A DNA stretch of 46,208 nt, taken from NCBI GenBank assembly GCA_003165795.1, contig PMWW01000161.1, positions 1 to 46,208 on the forward strand, in the 5' to 3' direction. The notes under the pieces are model-generated. The model worked only from the letters and a program-made list of their open reading frames with translations. It was not told the origin of the DNA and searched no databases. Both the position numbers and the translations under genes were made by a program. Numbering within the stretch: the first letter of the stretch is position 1; each line of letters opens with the position of its first letter. Source of the stretch: Acidobacteriaceae bacterium (GTDB taxonomy: Bacteria > Acidobacteriota > Terriglobia > Terriglobales > Acidobacteriaceae). Below, piece by piece: positions 19,316 to 27,814 of the stretch.

Positions 19316-19447
19316 CAAAGCGTTGTCTGGAAGCCAGTGTAACAATTGATGGTTCCCAACATCCACGCCAGGAGTGAACTGGGCAATGCGGGGAAAGTGG
19401 ATTTCCTCCCGGCAGCTAACCCTGACTGAAAAGGAAATAAGCATGGA

Positions 19448-19751
19448 CTCGGCTACATGACTTTCCAGAGTGGTAAGAACCATCTTGGCGACCGCAATGA
19501 GTTCCTGCCGACGGTGCACGGTTTCGATGAGTTCTTCGGCAACTTCTACCACCTGAATGCCGAGAAGGAGCCAGGGAATATTGACTACGCGCACTGGGGG
19601 CTCGATCGCGCCTAATTTGGCTTTTCCCGCAGCAGGTTATGTCGGGCAGTGGCTGAGCACCGTCAAGGAATTTCCTCCGCGCCAGAGGTCGGCCAGCTCC
19701 AACCTCAATCAGGTTATGACCCAGATAACGAATGCGGCGAACGACCACTAA
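19448..19751 (+). pseudogene. Arylsulfatase remnant with large internal deletion and frameshift
   Basis: Two pieces of an AtsA-type arylsulfatase can be read. Frame of 19457: [15 protein letters not shown], then [20 protein letters not shown] and LNAEKEP, ending at a stop at 19613. This matches the middle of the N-terminal domain, where intact enzymes read LGY.TGQFGKNHLGD. A different frame, from about 19617 to 19751, gives FPAAGYVGQWLSTVKEFPPR and NLNQVM, a typical arylsulfatase C-terminus. The catalytic Cys region and about 350 residues between the two pieces are missing. It lies right after the sulfatase maturase, so it was probably its substrate. Family assignment is from motif memory. 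Confidence 0.85.
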
Positions 19752-19799
19752 CCAGTTCCATCAGGCAAGGGGGGCCGCGGGGACGAAAGGACGCAGAGA

Positions 19800-20729
19800 A
19801 TGGACTTCCGCAAGCAATTTGAAGTTGAGCCTGGAACCAAGGTAAAACTTAGTGACTTCGACCCCGCTTACACCGGCCCATGTCCTTCTGAAAAAGAGGC
19901 GGCGCAGGATACCCAAAAGTACCTCGACAAGCTTCGCAAGCTTCAGTTCCTGCTGTATTCAGAGAAGAGACATTCCTTACTGATTGTGCTGCAAGCACTC
20001 GACGCAGCGGGCAAAGATGGCACTGTGAACCATGTCATGAGCGCCATGAACCCGCAGGGTACAACTGTGACCGGATTCAAGCAGCCCACCGCCGAGGACC
20101 TCGATCACGATTTCTTGTGGCGCGTTCACCCCCATGCCCCGGGCAAAGGCTCGGTAGCCATCTTCAACCGCTCACACTATGAGGATGTGCTGGTGGCGCG
20201 GGTCCACAAGCTGGTTCCCAAAGAGGTGTGGTCTGCCCGTTACGAATTCATTAACGACTTCGAGAAACTGTTGCGGTGCGAAAACAACACCCACATCCTC
20301 AAGTTCTTCCTCCACATAAGTCCTGAGGAGCAACTGGAACGATTCAAGCAGCGCCTCGATGACCCCAGCCGAAACTGGAAGATCAGTGATAGCGACTATA
20401 AAGAGCGCGCCTACTGGGACGCCTACACCAAGGCATTTGAGCAGGTATTCGCCGAGACCAGCAAGAAAGACGCACCCTGGTACATCATTCCCTCGAACCA
20501 CAAATGGTTCCGTAATCTGGCGGTGTCCCAAATCGTCGCCGCGACGATGGAAGATTTGGGAATGCAGATGCCGAAGCCTCAGGTTGACTTGGAGGTGATC
20601 CGCAAGGAATATCATCTGGCCGCCGGAGAGGGAAACGACGGGAAGAGCAGGAGCAAGTCTAAGGCGGGCGACGCCGGTGCAGAAGAGAAGAAGCAAGAAG
20701 ACAAGGGAAACAAGGACAAGAAGAAGTAA
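19800..20729 (+). CDS. Polyphosphate kinase 2 family phosphotransferase
   Basis: PPK2 enzymes move phosphate between polyphosphate and nucleotides. The 309-residue protein has the Walker A variant DAAGKDGT (residues 68-75), the Walker B region FNRSHYEDVLVARVH (122-136), and the lid region with R and K. The first 40 residues (FEVEPGTKVKLSDFDP) are typical of the polyphosphate:AMP or short class I/III PPK2 forms. The last 35 residues are a Lys/Glu-rich low-complexity tail (KKQEDKGNKDKKK), which could bind the polyanion. It stands alone, convergent with tadA. Which nucleotide it prefers cannot be read from the sequence. Confidence 0.92.
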   Translation: MDFRKQFEVEPGTKVKLSDFDPAYTGPCPSEKEAAQDTQKYLDKLRKLQFLLYSEKRHSLLIVLQALDAAGKDGTVNHVMSAMNPQGTTVTGFKQPTAEDLDHDFLWRVHPHAPGKGSVAIFNRSHYEDVLVARVHKLVPKEVWSARYEFINDFEKLLRCENNTHILKFFLHISPEEQLERFKQRLDDPSRNWKISDSDYKERAYWDAYTKAFEQVFAETSKKDAPWYIIPSNHKWFRNLAVSQIVAATMEDLGMQMPKPQVDLEVIRKEYHLAAGEGNDGKSRSKSKAGDAGAEEKKQEDKGNKDKKK

Positions 20730-20980
20730 GTCGCTGGGCGTGAACCGGGTTGTCGAACCGTGAGGGGTACCAGGTATTTCGGCGCTCCTGGCCAAGATTC
20801 GGGATGAACTTAAGCTGACGGTAGCGCTCGGCTGCCGGCATTCACGGATCCTGAAGTTGGGCTTGTGGCTGATTTTCGCTTGCTTGCTCTGCCGTCCGGC
20901 AGAAGATCAGCGGCCGAGACCAAGCCGCCTAACCAGACAAAGCCTAAGAAATCAACACCACATTAGGGCACTATTCGAAG

Positions 20981-21469
20981 CTAGTCTGTCGGCAATCCCG
21001 GCGGATTGGCATCGGGGTTTCGTTTCTCGCGGAAGAAGGTTTGCACCAGGTCCATGCAGCGCGCGGCCAGCACTCCTGAACACACCTCAACTTTGTGGTT
21101 GAGCCGGGGATGGTTGAGTACCTGCAGCATGGAATGCACCGCTCCGGCCTTGGCATCTTCCGCGCCGTAGACTAGGCGGTCAATGCGGGCGTGAGTAATG
21201 GCCCCGGCGCACATGGCACAAGGCTCGACCGTGACGTAGAGGTCACAGTCCAGCAGGCGGTAATTGCCGATGGTTTGTCCGGCTTCGCGCAGCGCGAGTA
21301 TCTCGGCATGGGCGGTGGGATCGTGGGCGCTGAGCGGGCGATTGCATCCCCGACCGACAACCCGGCCATCGCAGACCACCACCGCTCCCACGGGCACTTC
21401 GCCCAAGGCGAGCGCGCGCTGCGCCTCGCGCAGAGCTTCTTCCATCCACAATTCGTCGCAGTGGGACAT
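20981..21469 (-). CDS. tadA: tRNA(adenine34) deaminase
   Basis: TadA converts A34 of tRNA-Arg(ACG) to inosine. The zinc site is complete: H54-A-E56 (DPTAHAEILAL) and C84/C87 (EPCAMCAGA), with E56 the proton shuttle. The length of 162 residues is normal. The ATG begins one base after the stop of the upstream ymdB gene and uses CAGGAG within its last codons, so the two are translationally coupled. Confidence 0.96.
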   Translation of the reverse strand: MSHCDELWMEEALREAQRALALGEVPVGAVVVCDGRVVGRGCNRPLSAHDPTAHAEILALREAGQTIGNYRLLDCDLYVTVEPCAMCAGAITHARIDRLVYGAEDAKAGAVHSMLQVLNHPRLNHKVEVCSGVLAARCMDLVQTFFREKRNPDANPPGLPTD

Positions 21470-21470
21470 G

Positions 21471-22271
21471 CTACTCCTGCCGCAGCATGATTCGCTGGAT
21501 GCTCGTGGCGCGGCCGGTCTCGGCGTTGCAGTCGATCAGGGCGGCGCAGAGCCGCACATCGTCGGTGGCAGGTTCGAATCGACCCGGCATGTTGGTCAGA
21601 AAGCGCTGCAGGATCTGTTCCTTTTGCACGCCGATGACGCCGGCATAAGGGCCGGTCATGCCGACATCGGTTTGCACGGCAGTGCCGCCCGCCAGCACCT
21701 GCTCATCGGCGGTTGGAATATGAGTGTGCGTGCCCAGCACGGCGGTCACGCGGCCTTCCAGGTACCAACCGAGCGAAACCTTCTCCGACGTGGCTTCGGC
21801 GTGAAAGTCGACGAGAATCACCTTGGCCGTGATCTGCTTGAGCAGTTCGTCGGAAAGGCGGAAAGGGTCATCGTTATTGGTCATGAAGACGCGGCCTTGC
21901 AGATTGATGACAGCGTAGGCGACACCTCCGCGCGTGCGCCCCTGGTACCAGCCGAAGCCGGGCGAGCCCTTGGGATAGTTCGCCGGCCGCAGCACGCGGC
22001 GCGCCAGCGAGGCCTCGTTGCCGTTGGCCGAATTCATGTAGTCGATGATCTCGCGCTTGTCCCAGACGTGATTGCCGGTGGTGATGACGTCGATGCCGAG
22101 TTCGAAAAGTTCCTCGGCGATTTGCGGAGTGATACCGAAGCCGCCGGCGGCGTTCTCGCCGTTGGCGATGGTGAGATCGACCGCGTGCTGCTTCCGCAGC
22201 TCGGGCAGGCGCTCGTGCACGATGGTCCGGCCTGGCCGGCCAAAAATGTCTCCGACGAAGAGTATTCGCAA
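21471..22271 (-). CDS. ymdB: YmdB-family metallophosphoesterase (TIGR00282 type)
   Basis: This 266-residue phosphodiesterase has the family metal ligands in order: GDIFGRPGR (D8), IANGENAAGGFG, TTGNHVWDKREI, VDFHAEATSEK and GTHTHIPTADEQ. Homologues hydrolyse 2',3'-cyclic nucleotides and influence developmental gene expression in Bacillus. It is the first gene of a two-gene unit with tadA on the minus strand. Confidence 0.94.
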   Translation of the reverse strand: MRILFVGDIFGRPGRTIVHERLPELRKQHAVDLTIANGENAAGGFGITPQIAEELFELGIDVITTGNHVWDKREIIDYMNSANGNEASLARRVLRPANYPKGSPGFGWYQGRTRGGVAYAVINLQGRVFMTNNDDPFRLSDELLKQITAKVILVDFHAEATSEKVSLGWYLEGRVTAVLGTHTHIPTADEQVLAGGTAVQTDVGMTGPYAGVIGVQKEQILQRFLTNMPGRFEPATDDVRLCAALIDCNAETGRATSIQRIMLRQE

Positions 22272-22461
22272 GTTGCTACGTTCCTTTGGCGCTTTGATTT
22301 CGATGGTAACATGCGGCTGAGAGATGGCGGACCGAGCTTGAAAGTTCGGTAGTGTCCTAACTTGGCTCCGATCTCTTCGTGGCTGACCGTCGCATGAATC
22401 ATGATTCGAGCCCTACTGTCAAGTCCTTTTCGAAGAATTTTTCTGTTACACTCCCTCGGCT

Positions 22462-23181
22462 ATGAAAACTGCGGTTTATGCTCACAATGCCGCAATATGG
22501 CTTGCCAGTCTCGCAGTTGTGGAATGGTCCAACTGGGCCTTGGTGCTCGTTGCGATCGTCACGGCTGGCGTAATTGGCTGGCAGTCGTGGGAAACCAGGA
22601 AAGCCGCTGAAGCCGCAAAAGAAGCGGCAGACGCGGCGCGGGAAAACTCCAAAGCACTGATGGATTCCACTCGTGCTTGGGTAACGGTCGAGCCGGATGA
22701 ATGGCATCCGAGCCTGCGAATATTTGATGGCCGCGTGTCTCCCATTCGTCAGAAGCACGAAATCAGGGTTCACATCAAGAATCGCGGGCAAACCGTGGCT
22801 CGACTTGGAAACGCGGCGCTGAAGTACAGGCTCTTTAGTGGATCATTGGGAGAGCTTCCCACAAACCCGGAATACGATTGGATGGAAAATTCGGTCGAGG
22901 TAATCCTTCCGCCTGAAAATATTGCCCCTAACGGGTTCTTCACACAAAGGGCCTGCCTTGAGCCCTCTGAGCTTATTCAACAACAGGATTATGATCACCT
23001 GCTGGCCGGGAAGGCTTTCCTTTTTGTCTATGGCTGTGTTCTTTATAAGAATATCCACGAGCGGGACTGCGAAACGCGATTTGCTTTCTACGCAGATATG
23101 AGAAACGACTTGCTTCCCGGAGAGCGGAGAAGCGATAAGTGGGTTTACGGGGGTCCGCGCGCATACAATCGATGCACTTAG
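22462..23181 (+). CDS. Membrane-anchored protein of unknown function
   Basis: This 239-residue protein has an N-terminal transmembrane helix (about residues 24-42, NWALVLVAIVTAGVIGWQS). An alanine/lysine/glutamate-rich coiled coil follows (ETRKAAEAAKEAADAARENS), then a globular, strand-rich domain (RAWVTVEPDEWHP ... HIKNRGQTVARLGNAALKY). This TM - coiled coil - 'RAWV' layout is common among hypothetical proteins of soil bacteria. The gene looks less GC-rich than its neighbours. I cannot name a function. Confidence 0.7.
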   Translation: MKTAVYAHNAAIWLASLAVVEWSNWALVLVAIVTAGVIGWQSWETRKAAEAAKEAADAARENSKALMDSTRAWVTVEPDEWHPSLRIFDGRVSPIRQKHEIRVHIKNRGQTVARLGNAALKYRLFSGSLGELPTNPEYDWMENSVEVILPPENIAPNGFFTQRACLEPSELIQQQDYDHLLAGKAFLFVYGCVLYKNIHERDCETRFAFYADMRNDLLPGERRSDKWVYGGPRAYNRCT

Positions 23182-23213
23182 CGTGATGGCTATAACCCAA
23201 ATTAGGACGAGAG

Positions 23214-23219
23214 TATAAT
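23214..23219 (+). promoter_or_regulatory. TATAAT -10 box before the Cys-rich small protein
   Basis: A perfect TATAAT lies 16 bases before the ATG at 23236, with GGAGGG at 23227-23232. The leader would be very short. No good -35 is seen. Confidence 0.45.
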
Positions 23220-23235
23220 CCCGCGCGGAGGGACT

Positions 23236-23430
23236 ATGAAAAAAGCGCTGCCTGCGTTTGCACTGGCTTTACTGGGTTTGGCTGTCTCGGGTCAGAATCA
23301 AGCGGCTTGTAACCCGAATGAAAAAGGGATTCCGCCACAATGTGCAGTGGGATCGCATCCTGTAGCAGAGTGCGCTTGCGACGGGCCGTCGGGGCCGTGT
23401 CACTGGGTCTGGCATTGCGTGCCGAACTAA
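23236..23430 (+). CDS. Small secreted cysteine-rich protein
   Basis: This is 64 residues with a signal peptide (KKALPAFALALLGLAVSG, cleavage near residue 20-24). The mature peptide of about 40 residues holds six cysteines (AACN, PQCA, ECACD, PCHW, HCVP), enough for three disulfides. A very good ribosome site (GGAGGG, spaced three bases) precedes the ATG. No family is recognised. It could be a toxin-like or adhesion peptide, but there is no direct evidence. Confidence 0.65.
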   Translation: MKKALPAFALALLGLAVSGQNQAACNPNEKGIPPQCAVGSHPVAECACDGPSGPCHWVWHCVPN

Positions 23431-23535
23431 GCTTTCTTTACAGCCCTTCGGCGTTTCTTGCGCTTGAAATTAACACTACCGAAAGTTTGGTGGTCGTCCA
23501 ATGCGACACCAGAGAAACACCGCGCGCTGACGAAG

Positions 23536-25242
23536 TTAGTTTGCCAATTCCGCCGTACGCAAGAAATCATAACTTCCCGAGGGCCCCAACTCGATTCCGC
23601 GAACGCGGTTGGTGTGTACCAACACATTGTTCAGGTACCACAGATTGATATATGGCAGGTCTTCGGCCAGGATGCTTTGGATCTCGTCATAGATGGCCTT
23701 GCGTTTCTGTTGATCCAGCGTGCTGCGACCTTCGCGGATAAGTTCATCGACGCGCGAGCTGGAGTAGAAAGTGCGATTGGCACGCTTGGGAGCGAAACTG
23801 GCGGTATCGAAGACGTGCTCGAAGATGTCGGGATCGAGATTGCTGGCACCCACCCAACGCAGCGAATGGATCTGGTACGCGCCCTTGGTCACGTCGGAGA
23901 AGAATGTCGCGAACTCAAAGGTGCGAATGTCGAGGGCGATGCCCACCTCGCGCAACTGCTGCTGCAACACCGCCGCCAGCAGGCGCGTGGAGGCGTCGGT
24001 CGAAGTCTTCATGGTGAGGTGAAAGCGCACACCGTTGGTCGCACGATAGCCGGCCGCGTCGAGAAGCTGACGCGCGCGCTGAGGGTCGTGGGGATAGCGC
24101 GCCACATCGCCGTCGTAGGCCCAATGTTGCGGCGGCAGAACGCTGTAAGCCGGGCGGGCCTCGTCGCGCAGCAGATAGTGAATGATGGGCTGCACATCGA
24201 TGGCATAGGCGATGGCGCGGCGCACCCGCACGTCCTTCAATGTGGGATCGCGCAGATTCATGGCGAGATACGCATAGATAGTGCCCGGCGCCTGCATGAC
24301 GGTGAGGTTGCGATCGCGCTGGAGCGCGACCACGGTATCGGCGACCAACGAGTTGATGGCGACATCGGCGCTCTGCTTGCGCAGTTCGAGCGCCTGCGTG
24401 GTGGCGTCAGGGATCACCTTGAACTCGACGCGACTCAACTTGGCGGGCGTGGCCCAGTAATCGGGATTGCGCTCGACGATGACGTTCTTGTCCTGCTGCG
24501 CGCTGACGAAGCGAAATGGCCCCGAGCCGATGGGATGACGATTGAATTCGTCGCCGCTACCGTAGGGCACGATGCCAACTGTCCCGTTGGAAAGGTTCCA
24601 TAGCATGGGCGCGAACGGCTGCTTCAAATGAAAGACAACCGTGTAGTCGTCGGGCGCCTCCACGGCGCTGACCTGCGTATAGCTGCTTGCCTTGGCGCTG
24701 CGCATCTTGCCGCTGAGCAGGGAATCGAAGGTCCACTTGACGTCGCGTGCCGTTAACGACTGTCCGTTGTGGAAGCGCACTCCATGATGCAGATGGAAGA
24801 TGTAGGTCTGCGGGTCGGGGATGTCCCAACGATCGGCGAGCCAGGGCAGCAGATTGAAGTGATCGTCGCGGCGGACGAGCGAGTCGAAGAGTAGGTCGTC
24901 GATGCGCTCCGATTGCGCGTCCACCCCGACACGCGGGTCAAGGTTAGTGGGACTGCTCTCGATAATCATGACCAGTGCGTTGGGATCGGGCTTGCCGGAG
25001 CAGCCGGCGAGAAGCAGAGTAACGAAGAGCGTCGCCACAGAGACGCGGAGACACAGAGAGAATGTAGATCTGAGATTTCGCCAGTACCAACTTTGACGGT
25101 ACTGTCCAACTCCACTTAGCCTGGTCTTTTCTTCTTCTTTGTTGCTATTTTCTCTTCTTTCTTCTCCGTGCCTCTGTGTCTCTGTGGTGAATGGCTCCTT
25201 ATTTTTCTCCGTGCCCTCCGTGGTGAACAAGAAACTATGCAT
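23536..25242 (-). CDS. ABC transporter substrate-binding lipoprotein, oligopeptide/family 5
   Basis: This is an extracytoplasmic solute-binding protein of the DppA/OppA family (SBP_bac_5). Signatures are SSPTNLDPRVGVDAQSER, FHLHHGVRFHNGQSLTARDV, and the lipobox LLAGCSG. The only ATG in frame is at 25242, overlapping the end of anmK by eight bases. However, the first 60 codons read through three copies of the 'CACAGAG' repeat (TTEGTEK, TTETQRHGEERREN), and the repeat also encodes LCLRVSVA of the leader. A real start may be the CTG at 25056 or GTG at 25038, giving a normal short lipoprotein leader. The context (anmK, nagZ upstream) would fit uptake of muropeptides, which is inference. Confidence 0.9.
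   Translation of the reverse strand: MHSFLFTTEGTEKNKEPFTTETQRHGEERRENSNKEEEKTRLSGVGQYRQSWYWRNLRSTFSLCLRVSVATLFVTLLLAGCSGKPDPNALVMIIESSPTNLDPRVGVDAQSERIDDLLFDSLVRRDDHFNLLPWLADRWDIPDPQTYIFHLHHGVRFHNGQSLTARDVKWTFDSLLSGKMRSAKASSYTQVSAVEAPDDYTVVFHLKQPFAPMLWNLSNGTVGIVPYGSGDEFNRHPIGSGPFRFVSAQQDKNVIVERNPDYWATPAKLSRVEFKVIPDATTQALELRKQSADVAINSLVADTVVALQRDRNLTVMQAPGTIYAYLAMNLRDPTLKDVRVRRAIAYAIDVQPIIHYLLRDEARPAYSVLPPQHWAYDGDVARYPHDPQRARQLLDAAGYRATNGVRFHLTMKTSTDASTRLLAAVLQQQLREVGIALDIRTFEFATFFSDVTKGAYQIHSLRWVGASNLDPDIFEHVFDTASFAPKRANRTFYSSSRVDELIREGRSTLDQQKRKAIYDEIQSILAEDLPYINLWYLNNVLVHTNRVRGIELGPSGSYDFLRTAELAN
25030..25230. repeat. Three copies of the 'CACAGAGACACAGAG' repeat family
   Basis: Units lie at about 25032-25059 (GCCACAGAGACGCGGAGACA), 25164-25194 (TCCGTGCCTCTGTGTCTCTG then TGGTGAA) and 25207-25228 (CTCCGTGCCCTCCGTGGTGA). 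They share sequence with the kdpB-kdpC inverted repeat. Translation in one frame gives the TTEAQRH-type strings often seen as spurious protein ends in soil genomes. Confidence 0.75.
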
Positions 25243-26401
25243 AGCTGACCTTGCCTAGGATTGCAGGCCGCCTCGCGCCTGTCGCGGAAGGAACATTCGA
25301 CGGCAAGTGCCGCCATGTCTGGTAGGCCAGCAGCGCGAACGCCACCGCCTCCTTCGCCTCGGACGGAAGTCCAAAGTCGTCGGTGGTGCGCACGCGCATC
25401 TGTAGCGGCGCCAGCTCTTCGCGGATCATCCCCATCAGGGTCGCATTCTTCGTTCCTCCGCCAGAGGCGACAAACTCGCGAAAGCGCGCCGGCTTGGCGG
25501 CTTCACTCTCCAGCAGCGGCAACACAAATTTTCGAACTGCGAGGCCGATGGATCGTGCGGTGAGCGCGGTCGCGGTGGCGACAATGTCGTTCTCATCGGC
25601 GCGGTGGCAGAGCCGAAGAAACTCACGCACAAACTCCCGGCCGAATTGTTCGCGGCCGGCGGTCTTGGGAGGCTTCTGCCGGAAGAACCGACGGCGCAGC
25701 AACTCGTGCAGCACGCGCTCGATGGGCTGGCCGCGAGCCGCGAACCTTCCATTGCGATCGAATGGCTTGTCGAACAGATGCGCGGTCACGGCGTCGATCA
25801 CCATGTTGCCCGGCCCAGTATCGAAAGCGACGAGCTGTTCGGGCAGGGCGCGCGGCGGGATCGCCGTCAGATTGCCGATGCCGCCGAGGTTCTGCACGAT
25901 CCGCCCATAGCGTCGATGGCGGTAAAGAACATAATCGAGAAACGGAACCAGCGGCGCTCCTTTGCCTCCGACGGCCATGTCGGTTGGACGAAAGTCGGAG
26001 ACGACCGGCACACCGATCTGGGCAGCGATGATCGCTGCTTCCCCGATCTGCCAAGTACACGCGATGTGGCGGCCGAGGAACGGCGCGGGATTGCCCTGGT
26101 GATAGAGCGTCTGCCCGTGGCAGCCTACCAGTTCGCATTCCAGCCGTGCACGACGTTGCGCGGTGCGAACCGCCTCGGCATAAAGTTTGCCCAGCGCGAA
26201 GTTCAGCCGCGCCAGATCGGCGACGCTGGCCGAGTTCGCATTCATCGCCGCTAGCACAGCGCGCCGCGCCTCTGCTGGATAAGGGAACTGGTAATGCGCG
26301 AGTAATTCAATGCGCGAACGGAATCCGCGGCCTTGTACGCGCACCATCGCGACATTAATGCCGTCCGCCGAGGTACCGCTCATGACGCCGGCGACAATCA
26401 C
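25235..26401 (-). CDS. anmK: Anhydro-N-acetylmuramic acid kinase
   Basis: AnmK hydrates and phosphorylates 1,6-anhydroMurNAc released from peptidoglycan, feeding MurNAc-6-P back to metabolism. The N-terminal nucleotide-binding signature is AGVMSGTSADGINVAMV; the usual final Asp of GTSxDGxD is Asn here. VGCHGQTLYHQ and FDTGPGNMVIDA are also diagnostic. Length 388 is normal. It lies downstream of nagZ and mutS on the same strand, separated from nagZ by about 245 bases of palindromic repeats. Confidence 0.95.
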   Translation of the reverse strand: MIVAGVMSGTSADGINVAMVRVQGRGFRSRIELLAHYQFPYPAEARRAVLAAMNANSASVADLARLNFALGKLYAEAVRTAQRRARLECELVGCHGQTLYHQGNPAPFLGRHIACTWQIGEAAIIAAQIGVPVVSDFRPTDMAVGGKGAPLVPFLDYVLYRHRRYGRIVQNLGGIGNLTAIPPRALPEQLVAFDTGPGNMVIDAVTAHLFDKPFDRNGRFAARGQPIERVLHELLRRRFFRQKPPKTAGREQFGREFVREFLRLCHRADENDIVATATALTARSIGLAVRKFVLPLLESEAAKPARFREFVASGGGTKNATLMGMIREELAPLQMRVRTTDDFGLPSEAKEAVAFALLAYQTWRHLPSNVPSATGARRPAILGKVSYA

Positions 26402-26431
26402 GGTGCAAACTCCGAAGCCCGGACTTGAAGG

Positions 26432-26484
26432 GGCACGGCTTCAGCCGTGCCGTGAGTGTCCCAAAAGATGGTCGGCTTCAGCCG
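26432..26484. repeat. Palindromic REP-like unit, forward orientation
   Basis: GGCACGGCT (26432-26440) pairs with AGCCGTGCC (26443-26451), and a second, smaller hairpin CGGCTtcAGCCG (26473-26484) follows, then CGAGGG. The two-hairpin pattern is the full form of the family found also at 41031 and 44452. Confidence 0.75.
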
Positions 26485-26550
26485 CCGAGGGCATTCACCG
26501 CTTGTAGTTGCTGGTGAAGTCGCTGAGGTGCAACCAGACTCCATAAAACT

Positions 26551-26620
26551 AATTCTCTCAGGGGCTGAAGCCCAATTTCTATTGACAGCATATGGCGCAG
26601 TTAAAGCTGCGCCCCTTCAA
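26551..26620. repeat. Palindromic REP-like unit, inverted orientation
   Basis: This is the mirror-image arrangement of the preceding unit: CTCTCAGGGGCT then AGCCC (26562-26573), then GGCGCAG/CTGCGCC (26594-26612) and CCCCTTCAAG. Together with the forward unit it forms an inverted pair around about 65 bases, so transcripts could fold into one larger structure. Confidence 0.7.
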
Positions 26621-26647
26621 GTCTGATTGCCGAAGCGCCGGCGACAA

Positions 26648-27814
26648 TCACCCGGAGACCTCATCGGCGGCGATAGAGTGAGCGCGCAGTTCTTCGCCGA
26701 ACTTCCAAATCTTACGCGTTAGTCGCTCTACGGTTTTCTGCGTCGGAACGGGCGCCATGCGAGCTGCTAATGCGCGTGATTTCCTCTTGGCTTCGAGGAC
26801 GCGCTCCGATTTTTCAGCGACCAGCCTGGCAAACTTCTTGTCCGCCTCGGCCCGCTTGTACACCGCTTCAAACGCGCGCCGCACGCTCTCTTCTTTCTGG
26901 CAGACCAGGAACATGTCGGCCCCGGCACGCAGCGTCTCGACGGCGGCATCTTCAATCGGCGCTGCCGCCAGCACGCCGCCCATGTCGAGATCGTCGGTGA
27001 TGACCAGCCCGCGGTAGCCAATCTTCTTGCGCAGAATGCCGCTCATCCACTTTTTCGAAAGCGAAGCAGGAGTATTGTCGCCCGTCACCTGGGGATAGGC
27101 CGCATGCGCCACCATTACAAAGGGCAGGTCGCGGTGCAATTCGCGATAGGGTCGCAGGTCCTCCTTCCATAGCGCCTTCCATGGCTTATTGATCGATGGC
27201 AGCTCAGCGTGCGAATCGAGGTTGGCTTCCCCGAGACCGGGAAAGTGCTTACCGCAGCCAAGAACGTCGCAGTTGCGCAGACCATGTAGAAACGCGCGCG
27301 CGTAAGCAATCGTCTCTCTAGGATTGGCGGAAACGGTTCGCGAAGACAGCACACTCCTCGAGGGCTCGAATTGCAAGTCGAGCACCGGCGCGAAGTCGGT
27401 ATTGAAGCCCAGGCAGCGTACCTCTTTGCCGATGAGCCGTCCATGCTTGCGGAACAGCTTCTTCGAACCGGCAGCAGCAACTTCGGCAACCGACGGCACA
27501 GGCGCGATGGCATCTCGCAGTCGATCCACCGTTCCGCCTTCCATATCGACGCAAAGGAACAGCGGTGTTTCGACCGCGCGCTGCGCCTCGCGAAGCAAGG
27601 CGTGCGTCTGGGCGGCATCGTGAATATTGCGCTTGAAAAGAATGATGCCGCCGGGACAAAGCGTGTCGAGCATGACCCGCAGGCGCGCCGACATGCCGGT
27701 ACCGTCAAAGCCCATGATTAATAACTGGCCAACTTGGTGACGAAGTTTGAGGCGGCGTTTGGAAGGCATAAGGAATAGAAGAGTGTAACGCGTGGGGAGG
27801 GAATTGACCCTCAC
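26648..27814 (-). CDS. nagZ: Beta-N-acetylhexosaminidase, glycoside hydrolase family 3
   Basis: NagZ removes GlcNAc from GlcNAc-anhydroMurNAc muropeptides in wall recycling. Family marks: [23 protein letters not shown] ... LDSHAELP (mobile loop with catalytic His) and [10 protein letters not shown] (nucleophile Asp). There is no signal peptide, consistent with a cytosolic enzyme. The frame may begin at the GTG at 27814, overlapping the mutS stop as GTGA, or at the ATG at 27769, which gives [17 protein letters not shown]. Length 388 or 373. With anmK next door it makes a recycling pair. Confidence 0.92.
   Translation of the reverse strand: MRVNSLPTRYTLLFLMPSKRRLKLRHQVGQLLIMGFDGTGMSARLRVMLDTLCPGGIILFKRNIHDAAQTHALLREAQRAVETPLFLCVDMEGGTVDRLRDAIAPVPSVAEVAAAGSKKLFRKHGRLIGKEVRCLGFNTDFAPVLDLQFEPSRSVLSSRTVSANPRETIAYARAFLHGLRNCDVLGCGKHFPGLGEANLDSHAELPSINKPWKALWKEDLRPYRELHRDLPFVMVAHAAYPQVTGDNTPASLSKKWMSGILRKKIGYRGLVITDDLDMGGVLAAAPIEDAAVETLRAGADMFLVCQKEESVRRAFEAVYKRAEADKKFARLVAEKSERVLEAKRKSRALAARMAPVPTQKTVERLTRKIWKFGEELRAHSIAADEVSG

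Noticed and set aside
19316-19447. Possible C-terminal gene fragment (reads VPNIHARSELGNAGKVDFLP)
   Set aside because: Protein-like for about 24 codons, but no family recognised and no start; too short to call.
26402-26647. Possible CRISPR-like cluster of palindromes
   Set aside because: Only two units in opposite orientation with unequal arms and no regular spacers; better explained as REP-type repeats.
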